Assembly: GCA_041603535.1 (NCBI GenBank)
Contig: JBFIEE010000014.1
Coordinates: forward strand, 1-61,475
Origin: HB2-32-21 sp041603535
GTDB taxonomy: Bacteria; Pseudomonadota; Gammaproteobacteria; Pseudomonadales; Porticoccaceae
Direction: 5' to 3'
DNA length: 61,475 bases
Of this stretch, positions 7,868 to 17,980 are shown piece by piece. A program made the translations under genes and the position numbers. The notes under the pieces were generated by a model. That model had not been told where the DNA came from and made no database searches. It saw only the letters and a list, made by a program, of their open reading frames with translations. Each line of letters opens with the position of its first letter. Within the stretch, counting starts at the first letter, position 1.

Positions 7868-8998
7868 ATGAAATTCAATCTGTTTGTCTATTGTACAGTC
7901 GGTCGGCGCGAAGAACTCGAAGCTGGAATGGCCGGGAAAAACCCAAACCTCTATCGTCGCATGCTCTCTGAACTGGGCGAATCGGCCCGGCTTGCCGACG
8001 AGCTTGGCTACTTTGGGTTCGGTCACCCCGAGCATCACCTGCAAATCGAAGGGATGGAAGCCTCCAACGACCCCTGCCTGATGTCAATGTGGCTCGGCCA
8101 GCACAGCGAAAAGTTACGCATCATTCCCTGTGGATTTGTCTCTACCACCAACAACCCCCTGGTCACCGCCGAGAAAATTGCAACGCTGGACTGCATGCTG
8201 GGTGGGCGTCTCGGTGTCGGCATGGTCCGGGGCTATCAGGCGCGCTGGCTCGATAACTTCCGCATTCAGCCACAGCTACAGGCGGTTGGGCCGTGGAATG
8301 CGAAAAGCCAGGTTGATGAGGATAACCGGGAATATTTTGCTGAGTTTGTCGATATCGTCACTACTGCGCTGCGCGAAGACACTTTTTCACATCATGGCAA
8401 ATACTGGAATTTCCCATCGATCGATTTTCACAATCCTCACGATCATCCCGTCTACAGGACTTACGGCCAGGGCGTCGCCGACGACATGAAAGTCAATGAG
8501 ATTGGCATTGCACCCCGTCCATTCCAGAAAGACATACCGCTGTACGGTGGTTTCTCCCACAGTTTGCGCTCGGCCAAGTTCTGGGCCAAATACAGGGGCC
8601 GACCCATTGTGCTTGCCGAGAATACCGACTTCCTGAAACTGTTATGGGCGGAGTGGGGTAATGAAGCGGATCGGCTCAACATCGCCTACCGACCCGGCCA
8701 GCAAGCCTGCTGGGGTGGCATTATGGTCTGCGCCGAAACCGATGCCCTGGCCCAGGAATGGTACGGTGAAATGGCCTGGCTCTGGGACACATGGATGAAA
8801 CCTTTTGGTCAGGGCGTACCGCAACTGCTGGTTGGCTCACCCGAGACCATCAAACGTCGCATAGAGGAAGTCGGCAAAGCCGTACCACTTGATGAAGTGT
8901 TCCTGTTATTACCACAGGGTATTCTTGAACCAGCTAAGCTGAACGCCTCACTGGCATTGTTTGCTAAAGAAGTGATGCCAGCGTTTAAATCTGACTAA
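7868..8998 (+). CDS. Luciferase-like (LLM class) flavin-dependent monooxygenase
   Basis: A 376-residue bacterial luciferase-family TIM barrel that uses reduced FMN or F420-type flavin and oxygen. Family segments are LADELGYFGFGHPEHH, LRIIPCGFVSTTNNPLVTAEKIATLD, GGRLGVGMVRGY and the C-terminal VGSPETIKRRIEEVG. The upstream flavin reductase suggests a two-component system. The substrate is unknown; relatives attack alkanesulfonates, dimethylsulfide, terpene ketones and long-chain alkanes. It is separated from acuI by 219 bp, so co-transcription is likely but not proven. Confidence 0.86.
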   Translation: MKFNLFVYCTVGRREELEAGMAGKNPNLYRRMLSELGESARLADELGYFGFGHPEHHLQIEGMEASNDPCLMSMWLGQHSEKLRIIPCGFVSTTNNPLVTAEKIATLDCMLGGRLGVGMVRGYQARWLDNFRIQPQLQAVGPWNAKSQVDEDNREYFAEFVDIVTTALREDTFSHHGKYWNFPSIDFHNPHDHPVYRTYGQGVADDMKVNEIGIAPRPFQKDIPLYGGFSHSLRSAKFWAKYRGRPIVLAENTDFLKLLWAEWGNEADRLNIAYRPGQQACWGGIMVCAETDALAQEWYGEMAWLWDTWMKPFGQGVPQLLVGSPETIKRRIEEVGKAVPLDEVFLLLPQGILEPAKLNASLALFAKEVMPAFKSD

Positions 8999-9162
8999 GG
9001 CCTGGATTTATTTGCCGCACAATGCCTGCGCAGACAATTTGCGCCGAGCGTCTTTGCTAAATTCCGACTTCGGTGAACTTATCAGCCTGGGCCACCGCCC
9101 AATAAACTTTGCCCGCTCAGTGACTAGCCGGGGCTAACCACCCCATCCTCACTCCCCACGCC

Positions 9163-12100
9163 TCACTTATCCGGTATTTCCGGATGGTCAGCCAGGCGCA
9201 CTAAGGTTTTTCCAGGAAACCTGCGTCTCACTACCACAAAGAACAACGGCACCAGAAAGATTGCCAGCAAGGTGGAGGTAAACATGCCGCCCAACACACC
9301 CGTGCCAATAGCATTTTGACCACTGGAGCCAGCACCTGAGGCCAGCGCAAGCGGTAAGACACCAATCATAAAGGCGAACGAGGTCATCAGGATTGGCCGT
9401 AGGCGTAAGCGCACTGCCATCAGGGTCGCCTCTATCAGCTCCATACCTTCGGATTGCAGTTCTCTTGCAAACTCAACAATTAGAATGGCATTTTTAGTCG
9501 CCACGCCAATGGTGGTCAAAACCGCCACCTGGAAGAAAATATCATTGGCCAGACCCCGGCTATAGGCTGCTAGCAGAGCACCGACGACCCCTAATGGCAC
9601 CACCAACATGACCGCAAAGGGTATCGACCAACTTTCATAAAGTGCAGCCAGGCAGAGGAACACAAAGAGCATAGAAACTGCATAGAGCAGCGGCGCCTGG
9701 GAGCCGGAAGAGGTTTCCTGAAGCGAGGCCCCGGTCCATTCATAGGCAAACCCCGGCGGTAAGTTTTCAGCAATTTCCTCTAGAGCGGCAATGGCATCAC
9801 CTGAGCTATAACCCGGCGCTGCCTCAGCAATTATTTCCATCGAAGGTACTGCGTTATAACGCTCCAGTCGCGGCGACCCTTTGGTCCAATGGCCGGAAGC
9901 GAAGGCAGAAAACGGCACCATGCCGCCTTCACGATTCCGCACATACCAGTGATCAATATCCTGCGGCAACATGCGAAACTGCGTTTCACCCTGTACGTAA
10001 ACCTGTTTAACACGATCATTGTGAACAAAATCGTTCACGTAAGTGGATGCCCAGACGGTGCTTAAGGTACTGTTAATTTCATCCAGTGACAGGCCCAACG
10101 CGCGGGCTTTGTGACGATCGATCTCGACCTTAAATTGCGGCCTGTCTTCCTGGCCATTGGGTCGCACTTTGGTCAGCCGAGGATCTTGTGAAGCGGCGAA
10201 CAATATCTGATTGCGCGCGGCCAGCAATTTGGCATGGCCCTGACCGCTGACATCCTTGAGCATAAAATCCACACCCGCTGCATTACCCAGGCCACGAATC
10301 GGCGGCGGATAAATAATGAAGATGCGAGCATCCTTAATTTTTGCCAGATCCATGGTGGACTGCCGGGACACTACTTTAACGTGTTGAGAATCCAGCGGCC
10401 GCTCACTCCAGTCATGCATTTTGATATAGCATTGCCCGGCGTTCTGGCCCCGGCCCATAAAATTAGAGCCCACCACACAATAGACGGTGGCCACGGTGTC
10501 GGCCTGCTCTTCTCTGAAGTATTCCTCGATCTGCTCCATCACTTCGCGGGTACGCTCCATCGTCGCCCCCTCTGGGGTTTGCACCAGGGCAAACATCAGC
10601 GCCGGATCTTCTTCAGGAATAAATGAAGTCGGCATACGTTGAAACAACCATGCCACCGCAACAATAATGACGCCGTACAGAATAAAATAACGCGCCAATT
10701 TTTTGAGCATGTTACTAACGCTGGCCTGATACCACAGCGAGGCTTTATCAAAACCCCGGTTAAACCAACCGAAAAACCCGGTGCTGACGTGAAGTTTTTC
10801 AGGATCAATGGACTTCAACATAGCGGCACATAAGGCCGGCGTGAGGATCAGCGCTACCAGCACCGACAGAATCATCGCCGTGGCAATGGTGACCGAAAAT
10901 TGTCGATAAATGGCGCCCGATGACCCAGGGAAAAATGCCATGGGCACAAACACTGCCGAGAGCACCACACCGATACCGATCAAAGCACCGGTAATTTGAC
11001 GCATGGACTGTCGGGTCGCCTCGCGGGCCGATAGCCCTTTCTCACTCATCAAACGCTCGGTGTTTTCCACCACAACAATGGCATCATCAACCAGCAGACC
11101 AATCGCCAGCACCATGCCAAACATCGACAATGTATTAATGGAATAGCCAAAGGCCTGCAGTACACCAAAGGTACCTAGCAACACTACGGGCACCGCAATG
11201 GTCGGAATAAGTGTCGCCCGCAGATTCTGCAAAAACAGGTACATCACAAAAAACACCAGCACCACGGCTTCAAACAAGGTCTTTACCACCTCGATAATCG
11301 AGACCTCGACAAAAGGCGTGGTGTCATAGGCAAGCTCAAGCAGCATACCTTCAGGAAGAAATTGGGATAACTCGTCCAGCTTCGCTTTGACCGCCGCAGA
11401 GGTCTCAATGGCATTCGCACCGGAAGCCTGGCGAACCGCCATGCCTGCCGCCGCTCGACCTTGAAAGTGCCCCAGAAACTGGTAGTCAGCACCGCCGACT
11501 TCTATACGGGCAACATCACGCAAATATACCGAGGAACCATCAGGATTTACCCGCAAGAGAATATCCCCGAATTCCTCTGGCGTTTTTAACAGGGTTTGGG
11601 CAAGAATGGTGGCATTCAACTGCTGACCTGGCAGGGCCGGCCCGGCACCCAGTTCTCCCGCTGGAATCTGTGCATTCTCAGAGCGAATCGCCGCGTTCAC
11701 CTCACCAGGCGTAATCTGATAATTGTTGAGTTTGTCCGCGTCCAGCCAGACCCGCATGGCGTACTGCGCGCCGAACAATGAGGCTTCACCGACGCCGTTG
11801 ATCCGGCTGATCGGCTCGATAATATGGGTTGCCATGTAATCGCCCACATCGTAGGTGTCATAGCGCCCGTCGGTCGAGCTAATCGCGACCACCATCATCA
11901 CACCGGTGGCGGCTTTATTGACGGTGACACCCTGATCCCGCACCGCCTGGGGCAGCTTCGACATGGCCGCCTGCAGCTTGTTCTGCACCTGCATCTGAGC
12001 AATGTCTGGGTCTGTACCGGGTAAAAAGTTAACCCGAATTTCGCCCCGACCCGACGAGTCACTGGTCGAAGACATGTACAGCATATTGTCGATGCCAGTC

Positions 12101-12306
12101 ATGGCCTGTTCGATGACCTGAATCACGGTGTCCTGAACCGTCTGCGCTGACGCCCCGGGATTGATAGCGTTGATGGTCACGCCGGGCGGCGCCACCTCTG
12201 GGTACTGTTCAATGGGAAGCTGAGTAATAGAAACAGCACCAATGATCATGACAATGAGGGCAATGACCAGAGCGAAAATCGGCCTGTCGATAAAATAATC
12301 AGACAT
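9163..12306 (-). CDS. RND efflux pump inner-membrane transporter (HAE1/AcrB type)
   Basis: A 1047-residue RND permease of normal length. It has TM1 MSDYFIDRPIFALVIALIVM, the TM4 proton-relay motif GLLVDDAIVVVEN with its Asp pair, two large periplasmic loops and TM10-12 near the C-terminus (GVATKNAILIVEFA). The start is the internal ATG at 12306, giving the standard HAE1 N-terminus; the longer frame would overlap the upstream gene. The membrane-fusion gene lies 10 bp upstream. It exports drugs, detergents or solvents across the envelope. No outer-membrane channel gene or repressor is adjacent. Confidence 0.95.
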   Translation of the reverse strand: MSDYFIDRPIFALVIALIVMIIGAVSITQLPIEQYPEVAPPGVTINAINPGASAQTVQDTVIQVIEQAMTGIDNMLYMSSTSDSSGRGEIRVNFLPGTDPDIAQMQVQNKLQAAMSKLPQAVRDQGVTVNKAATGVMMVVAISSTDGRYDTYDVGDYMATHIIEPISRINGVGEASLFGAQYAMRVWLDADKLNNYQITPGEVNAAIRSENAQIPAGELGAGPALPGQQLNATILAQTLLKTPEEFGDILLRVNPDGSSVYLRDVARIEVGGADYQFLGHFQGRAAAGMAVRQASGANAIETSAAVKAKLDELSQFLPEGMLLELAYDTTPFVEVSIIEVVKTLFEAVVLVFFVMYLFLQNLRATLIPTIAVPVVLLGTFGVLQAFGYSINTLSMFGMVLAIGLLVDDAIVVVENTERLMSEKGLSAREATRQSMRQITGALIGIGVVLSAVFVPMAFFPGSSGAIYRQFSVTIATAMILSVLVALILTPALCAAMLKSIDPEKLHVSTGFFGWFNRGFDKASLWYQASVSNMLKKLARYFILYGVIIVAVAWLFQRMPTSFIPEEDPALMFALVQTPEGATMERTREVMEQIEEYFREEQADTVATVYCVVGSNFMGRGQNAGQCYIKMHDWSERPLDSQHVKVVSRQSTMDLAKIKDARIFIIYPPPIRGLGNAAGVDFMLKDVSGQGHAKLLAARNQILFAASQDPRLTKVRPNGQEDRPQFKVEIDRHKARALGLSLDEINSTLSTVWASTYVNDFVHNDRVKQVYVQGETQFRMLPQDIDHWYVRNREGGMVPFSAFASGHWTKGSPRLERYNAVPSMEIIAEAAPGYSSGDAIAALEEIAENLPPGFAYEWTGASLQETSSGSQAPLLYAVSMLFVFLCLAALYESWSIPFAVMLVVPLGVVGALLAAYSRGLANDIFFQVAVLTTIGVATKNAILIVEFARELQSEGMELIEATLMAVRLRLRPILMTSFAFMIGVLPLALASGAGSSGQNAIGTGVLGGMFTSTLLAIFLVPLFFVVVRRRFPGKTLVRLADHPEIPDK

Positions 12307-12316
12307 CAGCTGGCCC

Positions 12317-13474
12317 TTACTCTGGTTCTGCGCTACTGGATTCAGAGGCACTCACGGGGCTCACTGCCACCCCCGGCTTGATTTTCTGCAAGCCTTCAAC
12401 GATGACCCGATCGCCTACTTCCAGACCCGACAGCACTAACCACTGATCACCAATAGCCTGAGCGGTCTTAAGCTCTCTAAGCTCGGCTTTATTCCCCTCA
12501 CCCACAACCATGGCGGTAGGTCTGCCGGCATAGTCATAGGTAACGCCACGCTGCGGCGCCATGATGCTAGCTTTCCTCACACCTTGCTCAAGCCTGGCCC
12601 GTACGAACATACCCGGTAACAGCAAATTATCTGGATTCGGCACCACTCCTCTCAGGGTCACCGATGAAGTGCTCTCGTCGACACTCACTTCAGAAAACCC
12701 CAGGGTGCCGCTGTGCTGGTAATCTGAGCCATCATCCAGGGCCAGGTGCAGCGCCATAGTCTCAGTAGCACGTACCAGGCCACCTGAAGATTCTACCCGC
12801 TTTAAGCGCAACATCTCTGTACTGGACTGGGTAATATCGACAAAAACCGGGTCTATCTGCTGGATAACAGCCAGCTCCTTTTCCTGCTCAGCCTCCAGCA
12901 ACGCGCCCTCGGTGAGCTTTGACTTACCGATGCGCCCGGCTATCGGCGCCACAATCCGGGTAAAACCCAAATCGATTTCCGCCGATGTCAGCGCCGCTCG
13001 CGCCGCCGCCACCCCCGCCTGCGCCTCCCGTAGTTCAGCGACCGCAAGATCATAATCTTCCTGACTAACCATTTTGCTACTGATCAATCTGGCCAGGCGA
13101 CGCTCTCGTAAACGCGCCTTTTTCTGCACGGCTTCACTACGCGCCAGCTCCGCTCGGGCAAGCTCCACATTAGCACGGTATTGAGCATCCTCAATTTGAT
13201 ACAGTTGATCGCCAGCGGCAACAGTACTGCCTTCCTCGAATAACCGTTTCTGTAAAATACCACCGACTTGTGGTCGAATCTCCGCCACACGAAATGCGGC
13301 TACCCGACCGGGCAGCTCGGTTTGGAACGGCACGTCGGTTGCGGTTACCTCTTCAACCACCACTTCTACGACGCCAGCACCGCCCACAGGGCCCGCATCC
13401 TGCCCGCAACCGGTAAACATAGCGCATACAATGAGCGCAGCAAGCACCCCACAAGAGCGTTGGGAAACGGACAT
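12317..13474 (-). CDS. RND efflux periplasmic adaptor (membrane fusion lipoprotein)
   Basis: A 385-residue AcrA/MexA-type adaptor. It has an N-terminal signal with a lipobox-like MFTGC (Cys about 23), then split biotinyl-lipoyl halves (GRVAAFRVAEIRPQVGGILQKR and TRIVAPIAGRIGKS) around a helical hairpin (about 95-160), a beta-barrel and a membrane-proximal domain (LLPGMFVRARLEQG). It links the inner-membrane pump to an outer-membrane channel of the TolC family. The ATG has GGGG about 9 nt upstream. First gene of the two-gene pump operon. Confidence 0.94.
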   Translation of the reverse strand: MSVSQRSCGVLAALIVCAMFTGCGQDAGPVGGAGVVEVVVEEVTATDVPFQTELPGRVAAFRVAEIRPQVGGILQKRLFEEGSTVAAGDQLYQIEDAQYRANVELARAELARSEAVQKKARLRERRLARLISSKMVSQEDYDLAVAELREAQAGVAAARAALTSAEIDLGFTRIVAPIAGRIGKSKLTEGALLEAEQEKELAVIQQIDPVFVDITQSSTEMLRLKRVESSGGLVRATETMALHLALDDGSDYQHSGTLGFSEVSVDESTSSVTLRGVVPNPDNLLLPGMFVRARLEQGVRKASIMAPQRGVTYDYAGRPTAMVVGEGNKAELRELKTAQAIGDQWLVLSGLEVGDRVIVEGLQKIKPGVAVSPVSASESSSAEPE

Positions 13475-14124
13475 ATAAGGTAAACCCCAATTATTTTGTT
13501 AGTGCGAACAAGCAGGCCAAAAAAGCGCCTGGCGCCTGACCTTCGGCAACCACTTGATTTAAAGTGATTCAGGACGGTATGTAAACTTAAATTTAACATC
13601 TGGCCCGCCATTGAGATTATTTTAAACATTAAATGCACAGCTACCGTGTTTCAACATCTGCCAAACTGCACAATTATCCAACTATAAACCTATCGGGCAA
13701 GGCCCCAGCGTCTAGGGGAAACAACGACCAAAACAAGCCTGCCAGACGTATCTTTGCTGCGCTCATTGCCCTTACTGTTGTATCAAGTGACCGTTATTTC
13801 ACCCCGTCTGATCATGTAAACTGCAGCAAAGCCTGACGCCTCAAGCCACACGGCTGAATTTCTATACTGAAATACCGACCGTTAAAATTAACGAGGCCTT
13901 TGGTTAGGACGAGACTACCCGCTCTTACGTTAACCGCTCTCACTTGAGAGAATGCAGCCAATCATGATATGGCCAGAGCTATCGCGAAGGACAAGAGTGA
14001 ATCAAACCAGTGTACATTTTGCGATTTCGACGTCCGTCCCTAGTACGACGGACATGCTGTGTCGCCGCGTTCAGCTCAGCTTGGTTCACGAGCGCCGACC
14101 CTGGCTGCCAATCAGCGAGTCACC
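13475..14124. other. Gene-poor 650-bp intergenic stretch
   Basis: This stretch lies between the divergent efflux operon and ubiX. Short open frames exist but show no ribosome site, no recognisable protein and no conserved look. It must hold the promoters of both transcription units. A repeat-armed site, ACGTCCG...CGGACATG (14030-14056), lies near its right end. I see no RNA gene in it. Confidence 0.5.
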
Positions 14125-14715
14125 ATGAAAACACGTTTAATCATTGCCATCACCGGCGCGACCGGCGCCATCTATGGCATTCGCTTGCTACAGGTGCTGG
14201 CACCGATCGCGACCATAGAGACACACTTAGTGTTATCACCCGCCGGAGCGCTGACCGCGCAACATGAAAGTGACGCCAGTAAGGCGGAGATCGAGGCCCT
14301 GGCCGATGTAGTACACCATCACCGCGATATCTCCGCAGCCATTTCGAGCGGCTCCTTTTTAACTGCCGGTATGATTATCGCGCCCTGTTCCATGAACACG
14401 CTCGGCGCCATCGCGGCGGGACTCGATAACAATCTGATCTGCCGCGCAGCAAGCGTCACCCTGAAAGAACGGCGAAAATTGGTGTTGTTGCCAAGGGAAA
14501 CCCCGTTACATCTGGTACACCTGCGCAACATGGTGACCATTACCGAAATGGGTGGCGTGATAGCGCCCCCAGTCCCGGCTTTTTACAATGCGCCGACAAG
14601 TATTGCTGATATTGTCGACCAAACTGTCGGAAGAACGCTGGATTATATGGGCGTTGAAACGTCCCTTGTTAAACGCTGGCAAGGACTACCCGAGCGCGCG
14701 CCCTCCGGGGCATAA
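14125..14715 (+). CDS. ubiX: Flavin prenyltransferase UbiX
   Basis: A 196-residue flavoprotein. UbiX makes prenylated FMN, the cofactor of UbiD decarboxylases used in ubiquinone synthesis and aromatic-acid metabolism. It has the N-terminal FMN-binding ITGATGAIYGIRLL, SSGSFLTAGMIIAPCSMNTLG, and KLVLLPRETPLHLVHLRNM with the conserved Arg and Glu. The ATG at 14125 gives the normal N-terminus. No ubiD is present in the window. Confidence 0.94.
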   Translation: MKTRLIIAITGATGAIYGIRLLQVLAPIATIETHLVLSPAGALTAQHESDASKAEIEALADVVHHHRDISAAISSGSFLTAGMIIAPCSMNTLGAIAAGLDNNLICRAASVTLKERRKLVLLPRETPLHLVHLRNMVTITEMGGVIAPPVPAFYNAPTSIADIVDQTVGRTLDYMGVETSLVKRWQGLPERAPSGA

Positions 14716-15007
14716 TCCCAGACTGGGCGGAAACAACTAACCGTTAACGAGCGCAATACCGATCGCCTGCCCGTGCAACATCACGTTGACCGCTTTGTGC
14801 TGTCATAGCAAAAGCCCTCTAACAGCCAACCTGAAGGCTATATCGGCGTATTCTCCGAGTCACCGCAAAGCGCGATGGCGTACAATGACGAGTCGACCGC
14901 AGGGTTTCCGTTAGTTACGTTTGAATCTATCTCGCCTCTACACCTGGATATCCCGCCGCCGTCGCCATTGCAACTATTACCCAATTGGACGCACAACAAA
15001 AGTTAGT

Positions 15008-16600
15008 ATGCAGTTAAGCAATAGCGTTTGGTCGCCGTTACAATTTCCGCTCTACCGTGCCCTGTGGATTGCCATAACGGCTTCCAATATTGGCACCTGG
15101 ATGAACGAGGTTGGTGTCACCTGGATGATGGCCAGCCTCGCTGCCTCGAACCTGATGATTGCCCTCATTCAGACCTCGACTACACTGCCATTTCTGTTGC
15201 TGTCCTACCCGGCAGGTACCCTCGCAGACATTTTCAATCGGCGCAAAATGTTACTCGCATTGCATCTCTGGATGCTTTTGTCCGCCACGGTACTAACCCT
15301 GCTGACCTACCAACAACTTACCACCGAGTGGTGGTTGCTGATATTGACCTTCGCCCTGGCTACAGGCAACGCCATGATGCGCCCGGCTTTTTCTGCCTGT
15401 ATCCCGGCTTTTGTGCCGAAAAATGAACTTCATAACGCAATCACCCTGAACTCACTGAGTACCAATGCCAGCAAGGCTATTGGTCCAGCAGCAGGCGGGT
15501 TTATTATTGCGTTTTCCGGTCCATACGCGGTTTTCGCCATCAATGCCGTGTCCTTTGTCATCATCACCACGGTCCTGTATTTACGGTTCCCAAGAACTGT
15601 CGGGGTTCAAAGCACCCTGCCTCCTGAGCGTTTTTCGCGGGCGCTAAAAGGTGGTATTACTTACACGATTCACGACCCGGATTTGCGTATTGTCCTGGCG
15701 CGATGCGTAGCATTCTTTGTTTTCGCCAGCGCTTTTTGGTCGCTGATGCCGGCACTGCTGATCCGTAATTTCGAAGCGAGCGCGCAAACCTACGGCGCAC
15801 TGATGGCATTGACCGGTGTCGGTTCAGTGACCGGCGCAATAGTGATGCCTCGACTGTACCGTCGCTGGCCGAGGAATAAACTGTTCGGGATCACCTCGGC
15901 GCTGTACGGGTGCGGTCTTATCCTGTTGTCTGGTGCCACGACACTGTGGGCTGTCAGTTTGATAGCCGTGCTGGTAGGTTTTGCATGGATAACCACATTC
16001 TCAGCGCTGATTGTCGCTTGCCAGCTGACGGTGCCCGACTGGGTGCGCGCTCGCGCATTGGCGGTTTTCATGCTCGCGTATGGCGCCAGTGCCGCGCCGA
16101 GCAGTGCAGTGTGGGGCTATCTCGCCGACGAACTCGGTATAGCGACCAGCCTGACCGCCGCTGGACTGGGCGCCCTGGCAACTGTGTTGTTGGGCAAACG
16201 TCTGCCCCTTAACAATACCGACCGCGATCACACGCCGTCAGAACACTGGCAACCGATCATTGGCAACCAGTTCCGCCATACCGATGGTCCGGTGACAGTG
16301 GCCCGCGAATACCATATTGAAAAACCGCACCGGGCAGCCTTCCTGCAACTTATCAACCTGGTGCGTGCGGTGCGCAAACGCAACGGCGCGCAAGCGTGGA
16401 GCCTGCAACACGACGGCGCAATGACGTACACGGAAATCATCGTCATCGACAACTGGCTGGATTATTTGCGCCACAGGGAACGCATGACCGTGGATGATCG
16501 GGCACTGGAAGATCAGATCACGAAACTGAACAAAAACCAGCAACCGCCGTTAATGAAATACCGGGTAGCGCACCCCGATGACGCGCAAAAAACGCCGTAA
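15008..16600 (+). CDS. MFS transporter with C-terminal dimeric alpha/beta-barrel-like domain
   Basis: A 530-residue protein. Residues about 1-400 form a 12-TM major facilitator of the MFS_3/EntS type (GTWMNEVGVTWMM, the AGTLADIFNRRKML loop motif, YLADELGIATSL). The last about 110 residues (from EHWQPIIGNQF) are soluble and resemble the ABM-like dimeric barrel found at the end of this subfamily. ATG 15008 is preferred, since an upstream TTG would add a basic, non-conserved leader. It is probably a small-molecule exporter; substrate unknown. A strong bidirectional terminator follows. Confidence 0.85.
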   Translation: MQLSNSVWSPLQFPLYRALWIAITASNIGTWMNEVGVTWMMASLAASNLMIALIQTSTTLPFLLLSYPAGTLADIFNRRKMLLALHLWMLLSATVLTLLTYQQLTTEWWLLILTFALATGNAMMRPAFSACIPAFVPKNELHNAITLNSLSTNASKAIGPAAGGFIIAFSGPYAVFAINAVSFVIITTVLYLRFPRTVGVQSTLPPERFSRALKGGITYTIHDPDLRIVLARCVAFFVFASAFWSLMPALLIRNFEASAQTYGALMALTGVGSVTGAIVMPRLYRRWPRNKLFGITSALYGCGLILLSGATTLWAVSLIAVLVGFAWITTFSALIVACQLTVPDWVRARALAVFMLAYGASAAPSSAVWGYLADELGIATSLTAAGLGALATVLLGKRLPLNNTDRDHTPSEHWQPIIGNQFRHTDGPVTVAREYHIEKPHRAAFLQLINLVRAVRKRNGAQAWSLQHDGAMTYTEIIVIDNWLDYLRHRERMTVDDRALEDQITKLNKNQQPPLMKYRVAHPDDAQKTP

Positions 16601-16641
16601 ACAACCCCTGCCAATGGCGGTGCGAATAAAAACGTCACATA

Positions 16642-16668
16642 AAAAAGCCCGGCTGAGCCGGGCTTTTT
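16642..16668. terminator. Bidirectional rho-independent terminator
   Basis: A perfect 12-bp stem, AAAAAGCCCGGC (16642-16653) with GCCGGGCTTTTT (16657-16668), has a 3-nt loop (TGA) and A/T tracts on both sides. It sits between the MFS gene (+) and the thiolase gene (-) and can serve both. Confidence 0.92.
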
Positions 16669-16708
16669 TATTGTACCTGTCGCGTGTGGTTTACATGCCG
16701 TCCGTGGC

Positions 16709-17887
16709 CTATAGCAGCTCCACCGCCACCGCGGTGGCTTCACCACCACCAATACAAAGACTAGCCACGCCCTTATGTTTACCATAAGTCTGCAAAGCAG
16801 CTAGCAAAGTGACCATAATCCTTGCGCCACTAGCGCCGAGCGGGTGACCCAGCGCGCAGGCACCGCCGTGCACGTTAACCTTGTCGTGGGGCAAATTAAG
16901 TTCACGCATTGCCGCCATGGCGACAACCGCAAAAGCTTCGTTAATTTCGAAAAGATCAACATCATCAACTGACCAGCCTACCTTTTTCAGTAGCTTATCT
17001 ATGGCACTGACCGGCGCGGTGGTAAACCACTCGGGCTCCTGCGCAAACTGCGTATAGCCTCGGATTGCGGCAAGCGGCGTCAGCCCCTGCTGCTCAGCGA
17101 TGCTCTGCCGTGTAATCACAAGTGCGGCGGCGCCGTCAGAAATAGAGCTCGAATTAGCAGCGGTAACGGTACCGTTTTCGCGAAATGCGGGGCCCAGATT
17201 CGGAATTTTTTCCGGTCTGGCATTGCCCGGCTGCTCATCGATATCGACAAGCTTTTCAGCCTTTTTGCTCTTCACTGTGACGGGTACGATCTCGGCCTTG
17301 AAGTTACCTTGTTCAATAGCCTGATTGGCGCGGCGCAGCGACTCCAGAGCATAGGCATCCTGGTCTTCCCGGGTGAACGTATATTTGTCTGCGCATTGTT
17401 CAGCAAAAACGCCCATCAGCCCGCCTGTATAGGCGTCCTGCAAGCCATCAATGTACATATGATCAAGCATTTCACCGTGGCCAATGCGATAGCCGCTGCG
17501 CGCTTTACTGAGAATATAAGGCGCGTTGCTCATGCTCTCCATACCACCGGCGACCACCATATCAACCTGGCCAGCAGCCAACGTGTCGCAGGCCATCATC
17601 ACTGTTTTCATACCGGAACCGCACATCTTGTTGACCGTCGTGGTGCCAACACCGACTGGCAAGCCGGCACCCAATGCTGCCTGGCGAGCCGGCGACTGAC
17701 CCGTACCAGCAGGCAGCACACAACCCATCAACACCTCATCAACAGCGGTCTTATCGACGCCAGCACGTTGTAGCGCGGCCGCTATGGCTGACGCGCCCAG
17801 TTGCGACACTGACATATCCGCCAACGCGCCCATCATGCCGCCCATCGGCGTACGTGCGTAACCGCAAATTACAAGTTGATCACTCAT
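16709..17887 (-). CDS. Acetyl-CoA C-acetyltransferase (thiolase)
   Basis: A 392-residue thiolase of the degradative/biosynthetic family: acetyl-CoA plus acyl-CoA in either direction. It has the active-site Cys in NKMCGSGMK (Cys89), NEAFA, the C-terminal His motif GGACALGHPLGASGAR and the second Cys in CIGGGEA. ATG 17887 follows GGAGG; a longer frame begins MEAT with that ribosome site inside it. It may act in fatty-acid degradation or acetoacetyl-CoA metabolism. It is downstream of sspB but separated by 93 bp. Confidence 0.94.
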   Translation of the reverse strand: MSDQLVICGYARTPMGGMMGALADMSVSQLGASAIAAALQRAGVDKTAVDEVLMGCVLPAGTGQSPARQAALGAGLPVGVGTTTVNKMCGSGMKTVMMACDTLAAGQVDMVVAGGMESMSNAPYILSKARSGYRIGHGEMLDHMYIDGLQDAYTGGLMGVFAEQCADKYTFTREDQDAYALESLRRANQAIEQGNFKAEIVPVTVKSKKAEKLVDIDEQPGNARPEKIPNLGPAFRENGTVTAANSSSISDGAAALVITRQSIAEQQGLTPLAAIRGYTQFAQEPEWFTTAPVSAIDKLLKKVGWSVDDVDLFEINEAFAVVAMAAMRELNLPHDKVNVHGGACALGHPLGASGARIMVTLLAALQTYGKHKGVASLCIGGGEATAVAVELL

Positions 17888-17980
17888 GGTTGCCTCCATT
17901 ATTGCCAGCTTTTGCCGTTTTTTAACTTGTCTGATCGCCTACCAGAATGCCGGTCTGGCTGGACACCCGGTTTTAGTTAT

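Noticed and set aside
1538..8998. DMSP catabolism cluster (DddD plus AcuI)
   Set aside because: The CoA-transferase is a single-domain protein half the length of DddD, and no DMSP lyase or dedicated transporter is present.
13633..13836. 67-codon open frame between the efflux operon and ubiX
   Set aside because: No ribosome site, no hydrophobic or domain pattern, and an arginine/serine-rich composition typical of chance frames.
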